Source: Pacificibacter marinus
Lineage (GTDB): Bacteria > Pseudomonadota > Alphaproteobacteria > Rhodobacterales > Rhodobacteraceae
Assembly: GCF_018860505.1 (NCBI RefSeq)
Contig: NZ_JAHKPU010000041.1
Span: forward strand, 1-44,180
Length of the DNA stretch: 44,180 nt
Direction: 5' to 3'
Positions 25,829 through 34,100 of the stretch are shown here, one piece after another. The position numbers and the translations under genes were made by a program. Positions within the stretch are counted from its first letter, which is position 1; every line of letters begins with the position of its first letter. Under the pieces are notes generated by a model, which did no database searches, was not told the DNA's origin, and saw only the letters and a list, made by a program, of their open reading frames with translations.

Positions 25829-26830
25829 TCAGCGCTTTACACGGTACAATCTTTGGCGCCTGATGTGATCGACAGCGACGGCTGCGATAAGGATAACACC
25901 AACGATAATGGTGTTATACTGTGGCGGAATGGATGCCACGATGAGGGCATTGTCGATCTCAGACAGCAAAACCGCACCGACAGCGATACCTGTGATCGTG
26001 CCCAAGCCGCCTTGCAGACTGACACCGCCAATCAGAACAGCGGTAATCACCGTCAACGTCACCGCTGATCCGCCCGCTGCAACTTGCCCACTGCCCACAC
26101 GGGCGGCATAAATAATGCCCGCAAAGGCGGCAGTCGCTCCGCCGAGGATGTAAATGATGCGTTCAACCCGTTCGACCTTAATACCATTGGCCTGCGCAGC
26201 CTCACGATTACCGCCCACTGCGCGGACTTCCACACCAAAGGGTGTGTGCTCAAGGACAAACCAGAAAGCCGCGCCAACCACTGCCGCATAAAGCACCACG
26301 TAGGGAATACCGAAAATCGCACCTTGCCCAAGAACCTGAAACGCGCGGGGCAGGGGCAGAATATCCTGCCCACCCGTCACCTGAATGGTAAGGCCCGTGA
26401 AAATGTAGAACGATCCAAGTGTTGCGATGATCGACGGAACATGCAGTTTTTGGATGATTTGGCTGTTCAGATAACCCGCAACGCCCCCGACAAACACGCC
26501 GACGACAATGGCAATGGGCCACGGAACGCCAGCCTGCAGCAACATGGTGGTTGTAATCGCCCCCAATGTGAACACGGCCCCAACCGAAAAGTCCAAGCCT
26601 CCGCCGATCATCAAAAGCGATGCACCACAGGCCATGACAAAGTAAATGACGGCCGCACGCCCGATGTCGGTCAGATTACCGATGTTCAGGAAATTCGGGT
26701 TAACAAAGGATGTCGCAATAGCAATTGCGACGATGACAATGATCAACGTCAATTCAGGCCGAAGAAACATTTCAAGCGTGAAACGCGTTTTTTTAGCGGC
26801 GGAATTCACAGACACGGGTTGGTCAGTCAT
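25829..26830 (-). CDS. Ribose-type ABC transporter permease
   Basis: This is the inner-membrane permease of a CUT2 (RbsC-like) sugar importer. About eight to ten hydrophobic segments are visible, and family motifs include GGGLDFSVGAVFTLGA (near residue 80), GGVAGYLNSQII and AVGGNREAAQANGI. I started at an ATG inside the longest frame, since it overlaps the ATPase end by 8 nt and has an AAGAG upstream; this gives about 333 residues, normal for the family. It is the third gene of the binding-protein, ATPase, permease operon. The substrate is unknown; CUT2 systems carry pentoses, inositol and similar small polyols. Confidence 0.93.
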   Translation of the reverse strand: MTDQPVSVNSAAKKTRFTLEMFLRPELTLIIVIVAIAIATSFVNPNFLNIGNLTDIGRAAVIYFVMACGASLLMIGGGLDFSVGAVFTLGAITTTMLLQAGVPWPIAIVVGVFVGGVAGYLNSQIIQKLHVPSIIATLGSFYIFTGLTIQVTGGQDILPLPRAFQVLGQGAIFGIPYVVLYAAVVGAAFWFVLEHTPFGVEVRAVGGNREAAQANGIKVERVERIIYILGGATAAFAGIIYAARVGSGQVAAGGSAVTLTVITAVLIGGVSLQGGLGTITGIAVGAVLLSEIDNALIVASIPPQYNTIIVGVILIAAVAVDHIRRQRLYRVKR

Positions 26831-27620
26831 GGGATCTCTTTTCAATCTGTGCGGCATCGATCGACCCCGTGATGAGGCCGACGACGAGGTCGTGACGCGC
26901 CTGATCTGCGGTCAGGGTTGCAACGGATTTCCCCAGTCGCATTACGGTTACTTTATCGGCAAGTTTGAAAACGAAATCCAAATCATGACTGATGCAGATC
27001 ACGGTCTTCCCCTTGCGCCGTAGCTCTTGCAGGATTTCTCCCACATGTGCCGTTTCACGCACGCCAAGGGCTGCGGTGGGTTCATCCAGTAAGATGATCG
27101 GCAGATTCATCCGCACAGCGCGAGCGATGGCGACGATCTGGCGTTCCCCCCCTGACAGCAAACCGATTTGCGTGCGCACCGATCCGACCCTGACCTTGAG
27201 ATCAGACAACACGGCCTCTGCCTCGCGCTCCATTGCCTTACGGTCCAACATAAAGCCACGCTTGGGGATCGCGCCCAGCGACATATTTGTTGCCACATCA
27301 AGGCATTCGACTAGCGCCAAATTTTGGTGAACCACAGCAATGCCCTGAGCCTTTGCGTCAGAGGCATCGGCGAAATGCACGGGCGTGCCGTTCAGTGATA
27401 TCTCCCCTGCATCGGCAGTATGCATGCCGGCTAGAATTTTCAACGTTGTGGATTTGCCCGCACCGTTGTCGCCAACAACAAAGTGAATTTCACCCACCTG
27501 CGCGTCAAGATTGACGCAGCTGAGGGCAGTGACCTGTCCGAATGCCTTTTCGACATTGCGCAGCGACAGGGCAGGCACGCGGGTTTTCACCCGAGTGCCT
27601 GTGTGTTCTGTTACTGCCAT
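26823..27620 (-). CDS. ABC transporter ATP-binding protein (CUT2 type, single domain)
   Basis: This is the ATPase subunit of the sugar importer. It has Walker A GDNGAGKST at residues 50-58, a Q-loop glutamine in VVHQNLAL, the signature LSGGERQ at 155-161, Walker B ILLDEPTAAL and the switch histidine in CISHDLDF. The protein has one nucleotide-binding domain (265 residues), unlike the duplicated RbsA/XylG ATPases, so it would dimerise. It overlaps the binding-protein gene by 10 nt and the permease gene by 8 nt, which implies a tightly coupled operon. Confidence 0.94.
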   Translation of the reverse strand: MAVTEHTGTRVKTRVPALSLRNVEKAFGQVTALSCVNLDAQVGEIHFVVGDNGAGKSTTLKILAGMHTADAGEISLNGTPVHFADASDAKAQGIAVVHQNLALVECLDVATNMSLGAIPKRGFMLDRKAMEREAEAVLSDLKVRVGSVRTQIGLLSGGERQIVAIARAVRMNLPIILLDEPTAALGVRETAHVGEILQELRRKGKTVICISHDLDFVFKLADKVTVMRLGKSVATLTADQARHDLVVGLITGSIDAAQIEKRSHD

Positions 27621-28570
27621 CCGTCGTCCAAGTATTGCTGAAGGCCTTCGGCACCAAACATCTGGATGCCAACATCCAGTTGCGCGGGCACCTCTTCACC
27701 GTTGCCGATTTTGACCAGACCGTCGACGACCTGCGTCCCCGCACTGCACAGGTTTTGCATCATGATGCGGTGAACTGTTCCATCTTCTAGACCTTCTTGA
27801 CCACCGCCAGCGGCGCCGTTTGCCAACATCACAACATCACCTATCAACCCGCGCGATGTAATCGCAGCGACAGTGCCTTGTGTTGCTGTGCCCATGTGAG
27901 ATGCAATGACGTTGATTTCGGGGTGGGCCGTCAGCAAAGCATTTGCCTGATCCAACGCTTTGCTGGCATTGTCTTCAGTAAAGACAGTTGCCACGACCGT
28001 CACGTTATCAGCGGCCTCGGCCTCGGCCATAAATGCGTCTTGGTATTCTTTGGCAGACCCACTTGGGCCTTGCACCATCAGCCCGACATTTTGCTGGCCT
28101 TCACGTTCGATGAGCGTTTCGACCATAATCTTCCCGACAGTCGCAAAGTTTGCACCAACGTTGGTGTCAGATGCAGATGCGGTGAATCCGGAGCCATAAA
28201 GCGTGCCGACAAGAATATCTGCCCTTCCAGCCTGTTCAAGCAGTGGCACAAAACCATCTGATGCAGGGAAGGTGACGATCGCGTCGACCTTGTTGGAAAT
28301 GCCTTGTTGAATCTGTTGCATCATCACATTGGCGTTCAACGTACCGTCTGTCGGACCTGTTTCGGTCAACGTCACACCAAGACGCGTAGCCTCTTCTGCC
28401 ATACAATCACCGATAAGGCGCCATGCTGGAAACTGAGGCAACGGGTTGACGAAATAGATGCTTTCGACAGGGTCGGCCATCGCACTACTCATAGAGGTGG
28501 TGGCAAGCAGGGTCGCCCCCAACAATACGCGAACCGCCGAATTGGCAATAGTTCTTTTCTGGTTGTCCAT
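27611..28570 (-). CDS. Sugar ABC transporter substrate-binding protein
   Basis: This is a periplasmic binding protein of the ribose/LacI-like (peripla_BP_4) class that delivers substrate to the permease. An N-terminal signal peptide (VRVLLGATLLATTSMSSAMA) precedes the mature VESIYFVNPLPQFPAWRLIG. Binding-cleft strands include AIVTFPASD, VGLMVQGPSGSAKEYQDAF and VIASHMGTATQG. I chose an ATG ten codons inside the longest frame because GGGAG lies about 6 nt upstream; the mature protein then has the usual length. It heads the transporter genes and follows an SGNH hydrolase gene on the same strand. The ligand cannot be deduced. Confidence 0.92.
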   Translation of the reverse strand: MDNQKRTIANSAVRVLLGATLLATTSMSSAMADPVESIYFVNPLPQFPAWRLIGDCMAEEATRLGVTLTETGPTDGTLNANVMMQQIQQGISNKVDAIVTFPASDGFVPLLEQAGRADILVGTLYGSGFTASASDTNVGANFATVGKIMVETLIEREGQQNVGLMVQGPSGSAKEYQDAFMAEAEAADNVTVVATVFTEDNASKALDQANALLTAHPEINVIASHMGTATQGTVAAITSRGLIGDVVMLANGAAGGGQEGLEDGTVHRIMMQNLCSAGTQVVDGLVKIGNGEEVPAQLDVGIQMFGAEGLQQYLDDGWQ

Positions 28571-28655
28571 ATCTCTCTCCCTATGGAATGAGGCCTTCAT
28601 GGCCCCTCTGGTCTTGGTCGTTTCAATTCTTGGAGGACGCGCGCCCGCGTTCCCC

Positions 28656-29312
28656 CTACACCTCCAAAAGTGTCGTTATGTGTTCTGCAATCGCGTGGCC
28701 AAGCTGGATGTGGGCATCCGCGCTCAGGTGAATTCCATCAAGCGGATCAGCTGACACAATCGTTGCAGCATCGATAAAACCTGTGCCGTACTGGTCGGCC
28801 AATTCGCGCAAACATGCGCCAAGCTGCTGCGATTTTTCGGCTGCACCCGCCATTGCGCTCGCGGCAAACCCAGTTTCAACAATGTGGGGCGGGGCGACGA
28901 TCAGAATTTTAGGAGCTTGCCCTTTCACAGGTCCGCAAGGAGTCTGCTGGATCAGCTCGATCAGCTGGGCAAGATTCCATGCAACCACTTGTGCGCTGAT
29001 GGCGTAATGCGCATGCAGATCGTTGGTGCCCAACATCAGAACCACGCAATCAAGCGGGCAATTGGATTCAAGATAAACATTCAGCGCTGTTAGGCCGCTG
29101 CGATTTCCGCCTGCGGTCCTATTGTCAAACAACGTTGTACGCCCCGGATGGCCAGCCTCGATAAGCTGCGCGCTGTCGCCAAGGACAGCCTGTGCAACAC
29201 CAGGCCAGCGTTCATGCAGGGGAAAGCGCCTGACATCACGAATACCTTGCATGGGGCATGTGCCATGGGTGTTTGAATCGCCAAAACACAGAATAACAGG
29301 CGCGGATGTCAT
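28656..29312 (-). CDS. SGNH/GDSL hydrolase
   Basis: This is a cytoplasmic esterase or deacetylase of the SGNH family. The catalytic blocks are visible: FGDSNTHG with the nucleophilic Ser, GHPGRTT (block II Gly), MLGTNDLH (block III Asn) and DGIHLSADAH with the Asp/His pair. There is no signal peptide. The ATG is chosen for a run of G residues 5 nt upstream; five codons of extra frame lie before it. It precedes the binding-protein gene in the same direction, so it is probably part of the transporter operon. A plausible role is removing acyl groups from an imported sugar (inference). Confidence 0.9.
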   Translation of the reverse strand: MTSAPVILCFGDSNTHGTCPMQGIRDVRRFPLHERWPGVAQAVLGDSAQLIEAGHPGRTTLFDNRTAGGNRSGLTALNVYLESNCPLDCVVLMLGTNDLHAHYAISAQVVAWNLAQLIELIQQTPCGPVKGQAPKILIVAPPHIVETGFAASAMAGAAEKSQQLGACLRELADQYGTGFIDAATIVSADPLDGIHLSADAHIQLGHAIAEHITTLLEV

Positions 29313-29462
29313 AGCATCCCCCCACATGTTCGACGTGCAGGCTCAAAAGCGAATGGCAACACGGCGTTAAAACGCCCGTTTAATCGCGACAATAGCATCA
29401 ACAGTTTTCCCCACCCTAAATCCAGCCAAGCACACTGTGCGACTCTGGCTATAGAATGGATA

Positions 29463-29484
29463 TTACATCATACGTATGATGTAA
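29463..29484. promoter_or_regulatory. 22-bp operator palindrome
   Basis: A perfect 22-bp palindrome has half-site TTACATCATAC, so its centre reads ATCATACGTATGAT. It lies about 150 bp upstream of the SGNH-transporter operon start, just past the end of the second SGNH gene. The size and symmetry suit a dimeric regulator such as the adjacent GntR/FadR protein. The right half GTATGAT recurs before the gntR gene. Confidence 0.7.
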
Positions 29485-29494
29485 AGAGTGCGTG

Positions 29495-30142
29495 TTATGA
29501 TCGCATTTCGAGGATACTCATGACTTGCGGGGCCAGTGCCTGCCCCAGCGCACGGTGACCAGCATCATCAAGGTGAATACCGTCTTTGACTGCACCAGCG
29601 ACGAGATTGCAGTCAAAATGGAAGCACCCTGTGCGCTCAGCAACCTGATTTAGATAATCTGCATGGCCGATACAGCGCTCTGCGGCATCCCCCCAAAAGG
29701 CGACCTCAGCGCTTGCGTCGATAGACGGGGGCGTTACGATCAGGATTTCCGGACAATCATCCGACAGCACGTAATAGCCTTTGATAAGCTGGATCAGGGT
29801 CAAAATTCCGCGCGCGGATGTAAACGACGATACGTTAAAATGCGTTTTAAAATCGTTCGTCCCAAGCATGATGATCACCAAATCAAGGGGCGCGTGAGTC
29901 TCCAAGCAAGCCACCAGCAAACGAGACCCGTTTTTGTGTTCCCCCTCGATAGGGTCATCAAATACCGTCGTGCGCCCGCTGAGGCCCTCTTCGATTATTT
30001 TGATCGGGAACTTGGCATCTTCAACCATAACATTGGTCCAGCGCCGCTCTTTTGGCATACGCCTTGGCGTAGCATTGGGATGCTCAAATGGTTCGCAACC
30101 CCATGTATTTGAGTCTCCAAAACAAACAACTGTCTTTTCCAT
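29495..30142 (-). CDS. SGNH/GDSL hydrolase (paralogue)
   Basis: This is a second cytoplasmic SGNH hydrolase, similar in block pattern to the one downstream: CFGDSNTWG at residues 8-16, GLSGRTTVFDDP, IMLGTNDFKTH and DGIHLDDAGH. The two probably arose by duplication and then diverged, since only the blocks and their surroundings match. It is 215 residues with no export signal. It starts about 95 nt from the divergent gntR gene. The operator palindrome lies between it and the downstream SGNH-transporter genes, so the latter may have their own promoter. Confidence 0.9.
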   Translation of the reverse strand: MEKTVVCFGDSNTWGCEPFEHPNATPRRMPKERRWTNVMVEDAKFPIKIIEEGLSGRTTVFDDPIEGEHKNGSRLLVACLETHAPLDLVIIMLGTNDFKTHFNVSSFTSARGILTLIQLIKGYYVLSDDCPEILIVTPPSIDASAEVAFWGDAAERCIGHADYLNQVAERTGCFHFDCNLVAGAVKDGIHLDDAGHRALGQALAPQVMSILEMRS

Positions 30143-30179
30143 ATACTCCGCTCCGATGCTGTGAATTGACCTCGTCTAT

Positions 30180-30193
30180 TCGTATGATCTATA
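30180..30193. promoter_or_regulatory. Operator half-site before gntR
   Basis: CGTATGATCTATAA repeats the right arm of the 22-bp operator (CGTATGAT) inside the divergent region between the second SGNH gene and gntR. The left arm is degenerate. It may be a weaker binding site for the same regulator. Confidence 0.4.
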
Positions 30194-30220
30194 AGTCCAA
30201 AGAATAGCAAGCTCTAGCGA

Positions 30221-30234
30221 CTATAAGGTTATAG
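30221..30234. promoter_or_regulatory. Palindrome over the gntR ribosome binding site
   Basis: CTATAAGGTTATAG is a perfect inverted repeat with a GG centre that contains the AAGG Shine-Dalgarno of gntR and ends 2 nt before its ATG. It could limit translation or bind the regulator itself. Confidence 0.4.
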
Positions 30235-30236
30235 AA

Positions 30237-31010
30237 ATGACAATTTACAGGCGCCCGGACCCTATTCCGCGTCCGACACAAAAGAGTGTGTCGGCATCCA
30301 AGCTTGAGCCCATCAGGGAAAGCCGCACCGATCTGAGCACACTTGCCGCGCAACACATCTTTTCCGCGATTGTGTCAAAGAACTGGGCGCAAACAGGGCT
30401 TTTGCCGCGTGAGGATATTCTGGGTGAGGAGCTTAGCGTCAGCCGTACGGTTGTGCGTGAGGCCGTGAAGTCACTTTCTTCCAAGTCAATTGTAGAAACC
30501 AAACGTCGTCGTGGCACCGCAATTCTGAACCAATCTGATTGGAATTTTGTCGATCGCGAAATGATTGGCTGGATGAGCGCGTCAGAGAGTTTTCCTGATG
30601 TCGGCAGTCAATTGATTAATGCATTGGCCATGACCCAAAGCAGCCTTTTGGCACAGATCTCTGAGAGAGATCTGGACACGAGCGCCCTGCGCGAACAGGC
30701 GCGGATGATTGACGGCACACCGGTTGAGGCCGCGATCGCTGCCCTTGCGTTTCACCGCACCGCTGCACAAATCGTCATGAACGACTTTCTGTTATCTTTG
30801 ACAACAAGCATGATTTACGGCTTGCATGCGCATCATATTGAATGGCTCGTTCAGATTGGCTTCGGAGCCAATCCCCAACAGTATACCGCGCTGTGCGATG
30901 CGATAGAGGCAAAGGACACGGATGCCATCAGGACGCTGAATACAGAGATTTTCAGCAACGCCCTGCCCACCGTCAAAGACCGCCGCGCACCCGCCGGCGT
31001 CAGCATGTAA
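30237..31010 (+). CDS. GntR/FadR-family transcriptional regulator
   Basis: This is a DNA-binding regulator with an N-terminal winged helix and a C-terminal FCD effector domain. The helix-turn-helix is in LPREDILGEELSVSRTVVREAVKSLSSKSIVETKRRRGTAIL (seen in parts, about residues 57-97), the standard FadR layout. The C-terminal helical domain contains the FCD-like ALAFHRTAAQIVMND and LHAHHIEW with potential metal-binding histidines. The 257-residue length is typical. It diverges from the SGNH/ABC genes and probably represses them, released by a transported sugar or its metabolite (inference). Confidence 0.92.
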   Translation: MTIYRRPDPIPRPTQKSVSASKLEPIRESRTDLSTLAAQHIFSAIVSKNWAQTGLLPREDILGEELSVSRTVVREAVKSLSSKSIVETKRRRGTAILNQSDWNFVDREMIGWMSASESFPDVGSQLINALAMTQSSLLAQISERDLDTSALREQARMIDGTPVEAAIAALAFHRTAAQIVMNDFLLSLTTSMIYGLHAHHIEWLVQIGFGANPQQYTALCDAIEAKDTDAIRTLNTEIFSNALPTVKDRRAPAGVSM

Positions 31011-31223
31011 ACGGCTGCGCTAAACCGCTCACCAATACATCACGTTAAAGACCTAACCATGCGACTTATGCCGCGCGGCAGTGACGGTGCATCGTCTTTC
31101 AAACGACCTGCATTCTGTTGGGGGCAACGCTGTAATTGGCTGGTCAACGACATTATCACAATCGGAATATTGAAGGGATAAAAGAGGCCCAGAACGTGTC
31201 GGCGCGTAGCGTAGGGGTGTCGG

Positions 31224-31281
31224 GGGGAGGCTGCGAAGCAGTTCCCCATGATCCTCATTGACACTCCTGCGAAGCTGGAGT
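31224..31281 (+). other. Candidate oriT: two GCGAAGC-capped hairpins before the relaxase gene
   Basis: Hairpin 1 pairs GGGGA(G) with TTCCCC and CTGC with GCAG around a GAA loop (31224-31247). Hairpin 2 is ACTCCTGCGAAGCTGGAGT (31263-31281), with five outer pairs, a T-T mismatch and the same GC-GAA-GC cap. CTGCGAAGC is thus directly repeated 36 bp apart. The d(GCGAAGC) cap is known to form an exceptionally stable DNA mini-hairpin. MobV relaxases usually have their oriT just upstream, so this is the natural candidate. Hairpin 2 also covers the relaxase Shine-Dalgarno (GGAG). The oriT role is inference. Confidence 0.45.
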
Positions 31282-31287
31282 TTCATT

Positions 31288-33480
31288 ATGAGCAATAAAC
31301 TCCAAATCGGAATCATTGTCTCAACCATATGGAATGATGTCATGGCCAGACGCCCTCGGAAACCACGCGGCACAAGAAAACCACGTCAACCAAAAGAGCG
31401 TCAACTTGCTGGAACGGGTGCCATCGTCACGAATTTTCGCCAATCTTCGCGCGCCAATTTGAAAGCAGCCACACTACACCAGACAAAACGAAACCCTGAC
31501 GGCTGGTCTGCGATTGACCTTGATCGTGTGCACCTCAATGAGGTCTGGGTAGGGTCCGGCATGCACATTCTCAACGATGTGAACGCCTATATGAAAGACG
31601 TGGTTGAGCCGACATTTAAAAACTCGTCAGGCTCTCCTTTTTGCACCATCATCCTCGGTGCCTCACCAGAATATTTTCGACCAGATGGCGGTGCTCCAGG
31701 AAGCGAAGACCCGAAACGTCTGTCGGCTTGGAAGACGCTCACAAAGGCATGGATCGTCGCAACCTTTGGAGACGACTTGGTCTCTGCCATTTACAATGGC
31801 GATGAAACGACACCCCATGTCCACCTCGCGATCTGTCCAACTTATATGAAACGATCTCGCAAACCTGACCGCAAGAAAGCAGGGGAAACCGACGAAGCAT
31901 TCAGGCAGCGCTGCGAAGATTGGAAGACAGAGATCGGCACAAAAACATTGAGTTGGTCATCCAACCATGTCCTTGGAAAGTACAACAGCTTTGGACAGCT
32001 GCGCGAATCCTATGCAGAAGCGATGAAACCACTCGGGCTTGAATACTCGCTCGCATCCTTTGAACCAGCGCAATACCCAAACCCCAGCAACAAACGTGAG
32101 TACGTCATTGAGCTGGAGGAACAAAACGAAGCTGAAGTGGCCCAACTCCAGGAGGAACGACAAAAACTAGCCGAGGAACGCGAAGCCCTGCGCAAAGAAC
32201 GTGAAGCGTTTGAGGCCACAAAAGATGACCTCATGCGGGAAACACTGGAAACAGGCACGGCCAATGCCTTGCGCATTTCAAAGGCGACCGTGGCTGCAAG
32301 CGAAAAAGTCGCTGGGCGTTTAGAGGCAAATGCAGCCGAAAAGGCCAAGCGACTTGAGGCAGAACGCACTGCGGAATGGGACGAACGAGTTGCGCAGCTT
32401 GTGCAACGTGAACGCACATTCAAACGCGAGCGCATTCAAATGAAGGAAGAGATCAACTGGATATCGAATGCTCTAACCAACATCGCTTTCGCATTCGAAG
32501 CCATTTTTGACGGCACTTTCGAACATGTTCTTGAATCTGATGCTTTCCCCTCAAGCAAAGCAACGGATGACCTTTTTGAACGGCGCGCAGGCAAGCCCGA
32601 TAAAGGCGACAGATATGAGTTCCTGTCGACCCACTTCTCAAGCGGCGATCCGATCCCTCTGCCCGCAACCATCAAGTCCATCATTCATGACACGTTCTCG
32701 CGCATTCGCAGATTTGTGTCAGAGTTTATCGAACAGCTCAAGCGACACAAAGAACGCAAACGTGAGGTAGAAATTCTCGAGAAACAAAAGCGGCAGACCC
32801 AAGAAGACCTCAGCGGGGCACTACGAGATCTCAAACAAACCCGTGCAAATCATCGAGCTGCCGAAACGGCCGAGAAAGATGCCCAAGCGGCATATGGAAA
32901 ATTGTCCTCAGACATCATTGACCTCACCAGCAAAATGGCCCCCCTCCGACCAGCCTATGAAAGCCTTAAATCTTGGACCGATGAGCTGACCGGCTTGAAA
33001 CCGATGGATGAGGATTATTCCGCTGCAAATCTCTGGCTCAGGAACTGGCTCAACGGTGCAGATATCGGAAATGGCACGCTGCACTCTTTGACTGTTCGGT
33101 TGCAGCATGCTGACTATCGCGCGGCTTTCGCTAAACGTGTGGCAAAGCGCGGCATCCCTTGTGATGTCTCCTCTGACGATATCCGAGAGAGATGGGCGGC
33201 CTTATCTAGGGTGAGCCGAGACTCTCTCCAAACCTTACTGTGTGAAATGGAGGTGATGGAAAACAAAGGCGAGCTTCCGATCGTGTGGACTGAGGCTGTG
33301 CTCGAGCCGCTTGCGTCCCAATTCGCAAAAGAACGTGCCAACAGGACAACGCACCAAATGCCAGAACTTGCAAAACTGTTCTTGGGGCTCCCCGATGAAA
33401 TCAAAAAACGCACTGAGGCGGCCCTCGATGCCAATCCAAAACCAGCATCAACCAGCAACGGCCCAAATATGAGATTTTGA
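31288..33480 (+). CDS. MobV-type relaxase / plasmid recombination (Mob/Pre) protein
   Basis: This is a probable DNA relaxase that would nick oriT and start plasmid transfer. The N-terminal domain holds Mob/Pre-like motifs: LHQTKRN (candidate catalytic His, near residue 64), DRVHLNEVWVG near 80, and the metal-binding YNGDETTPHVHLAICPT near 170, matching the HxDExTPHxH pattern of MobM. The rest is dominated by coiled coil (about 275-420 and 495-570) and a helical C-terminus. The total is about 730 residues, longer than classical MobM. I chose an ATG with GGAG 7 nt upstream; a TTG start ten codons earlier is weaker. No coupling protein or type IV secretion gene is in the window. Confidence 0.8.
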   Translation: MSNKLQIGIIVSTIWNDVMARRPRKPRGTRKPRQPKERQLAGTGAIVTNFRQSSRANLKAATLHQTKRNPDGWSAIDLDRVHLNEVWVGSGMHILNDVNAYMKDVVEPTFKNSSGSPFCTIILGASPEYFRPDGGAPGSEDPKRLSAWKTLTKAWIVATFGDDLVSAIYNGDETTPHVHLAICPTYMKRSRKPDRKKAGETDEAFRQRCEDWKTEIGTKTLSWSSNHVLGKYNSFGQLRESYAEAMKPLGLEYSLASFEPAQYPNPSNKREYVIELEEQNEAEVAQLQEERQKLAEEREALRKEREAFEATKDDLMRETLETGTANALRISKATVAASEKVAGRLEANAAEKAKRLEAERTAEWDERVAQLVQRERTFKRERIQMKEEINWISNALTNIAFAFEAIFDGTFEHVLESDAFPSSKATDDLFERRAGKPDKGDRYEFLSTHFSSGDPIPLPATIKSIIHDTFSRIRRFVSEFIEQLKRHKERKREVEILEKQKRQTQEDLSGALRDLKQTRANHRAAETAEKDAQAAYGKLSSDIIDLTSKMAPLRPAYESLKSWTDELTGLKPMDEDYSAANLWLRNWLNGADIGNGTLHSLTVRLQHADYRAAFAKRVAKRGIPCDVSSDDIRERWAALSRVSRDSLQTLLCEMEVMENKGELPIVWTEAVLEPLASQFAKERANRTTHQMPELAKLFLGLPDEIKKRTEAALDANPKPASTSNGPNMRF

Positions 33481-33505
33481 GCCTTTTGCCTCGTGGATAA
33501 TACGA

Positions 33506-34096
33506 TTACTCTAACAGCCCTGCATCCTGCATCTGCTCACGATCTGGTAGGTCGCGTAGCGTTTCCAACCCGAACAGCACGAGAAACTCTTCGGTGGTGA
33601 CGAACGTATAAGGCGCGCCACGCCGAGGTGATCGCGGACCCGTCCCGATCAGACCACGCGCATGTAACCGTCCAATCAGGTCACGGCTGATGTCCTTGGC
33701 GAAGACGTCTTTCAACCCCTCACGCGTGATCGGTTGGTGATAGGCAATTGCAGTCAACACAGCGACATCAAGCGTGCTCAGGTCCAGCCGCTGCTCACCA
33801 AGGTCCGCCGCGGCTCGGATCGCCGGCGCATAGGCAGATCGGGTCCGGAACATCCAGCCACCAACCACTTTGGCAATTTCAAAAGACCGGCCAGCAAGGT
33901 CAGCACAGAGATCTTCGATCAAAAGATCGACCGAAGCCTCCTGCCCCACCACCTTTGCCAAATCCTCGCGCAGCACCGGCGAAGCGCTGGCAAACAGCAC
34001 GGCCTCAATCCGTCGCATCCATTCGCGCCAGCGCAGTTCTGGCGGCAGGTCAGCCAGCTCGCGGTCAAGTTCAGGCTCAGGGTGTTTCTTAGCCAT
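33506..34096 (-). CDS. scpB: ScpB-like segregation and condensation protein
   Basis: This belongs to the ScpB (kleisin-interacting tandem winged-helix) family, a subunit of the SMC-ScpAB complex. The first winged helix covers RRIEAVLFASASPVLREDLAKVV, and the second includes LSTLDVAVLTAIAYHQPITREGLKDVFAKDIS, then RGLIGTGPRSPRRGAPYTFVTTEEFLVLFGL, the family's signature end. At about 196 residues it is of normal length. I chose the MAKKHPEPE start; an ATG five codons upstream overlaps the previous gene. No scpA or smc is nearby, so this is an orphan copy, translationally linked to the DUF1403 gene. It may serve plasmid segregation rather than replace the chromosomal copy. Confidence 0.88.
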   Translation of the reverse strand: MAKKHPEPELDRELADLPPELRWREWMRRIEAVLFASASPVLREDLAKVVGQEASVDLLIEDLCADLAGRSFEIAKVVGGWMFRTRSAYAPAIRAAADLGEQRLDLSTLDVAVLTAIAYHQPITREGLKDVFAKDISRDLIGRLHARGLIGTGPRSPRRGAPYTFVTTEEFLVLFGLETLRDLPDREQMQDAGLLE

Positions 34097-34100
34097 AGGA

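Noticed and set aside
26084-26872. 262-codon plus-strand ORF opposite the ABC permease
   Set aside because: The permease on the other strand has clear membrane segments and family motifs; the ORF product is low-complexity and His/Asn/Arg-rich, as expected of an antisense shadow.
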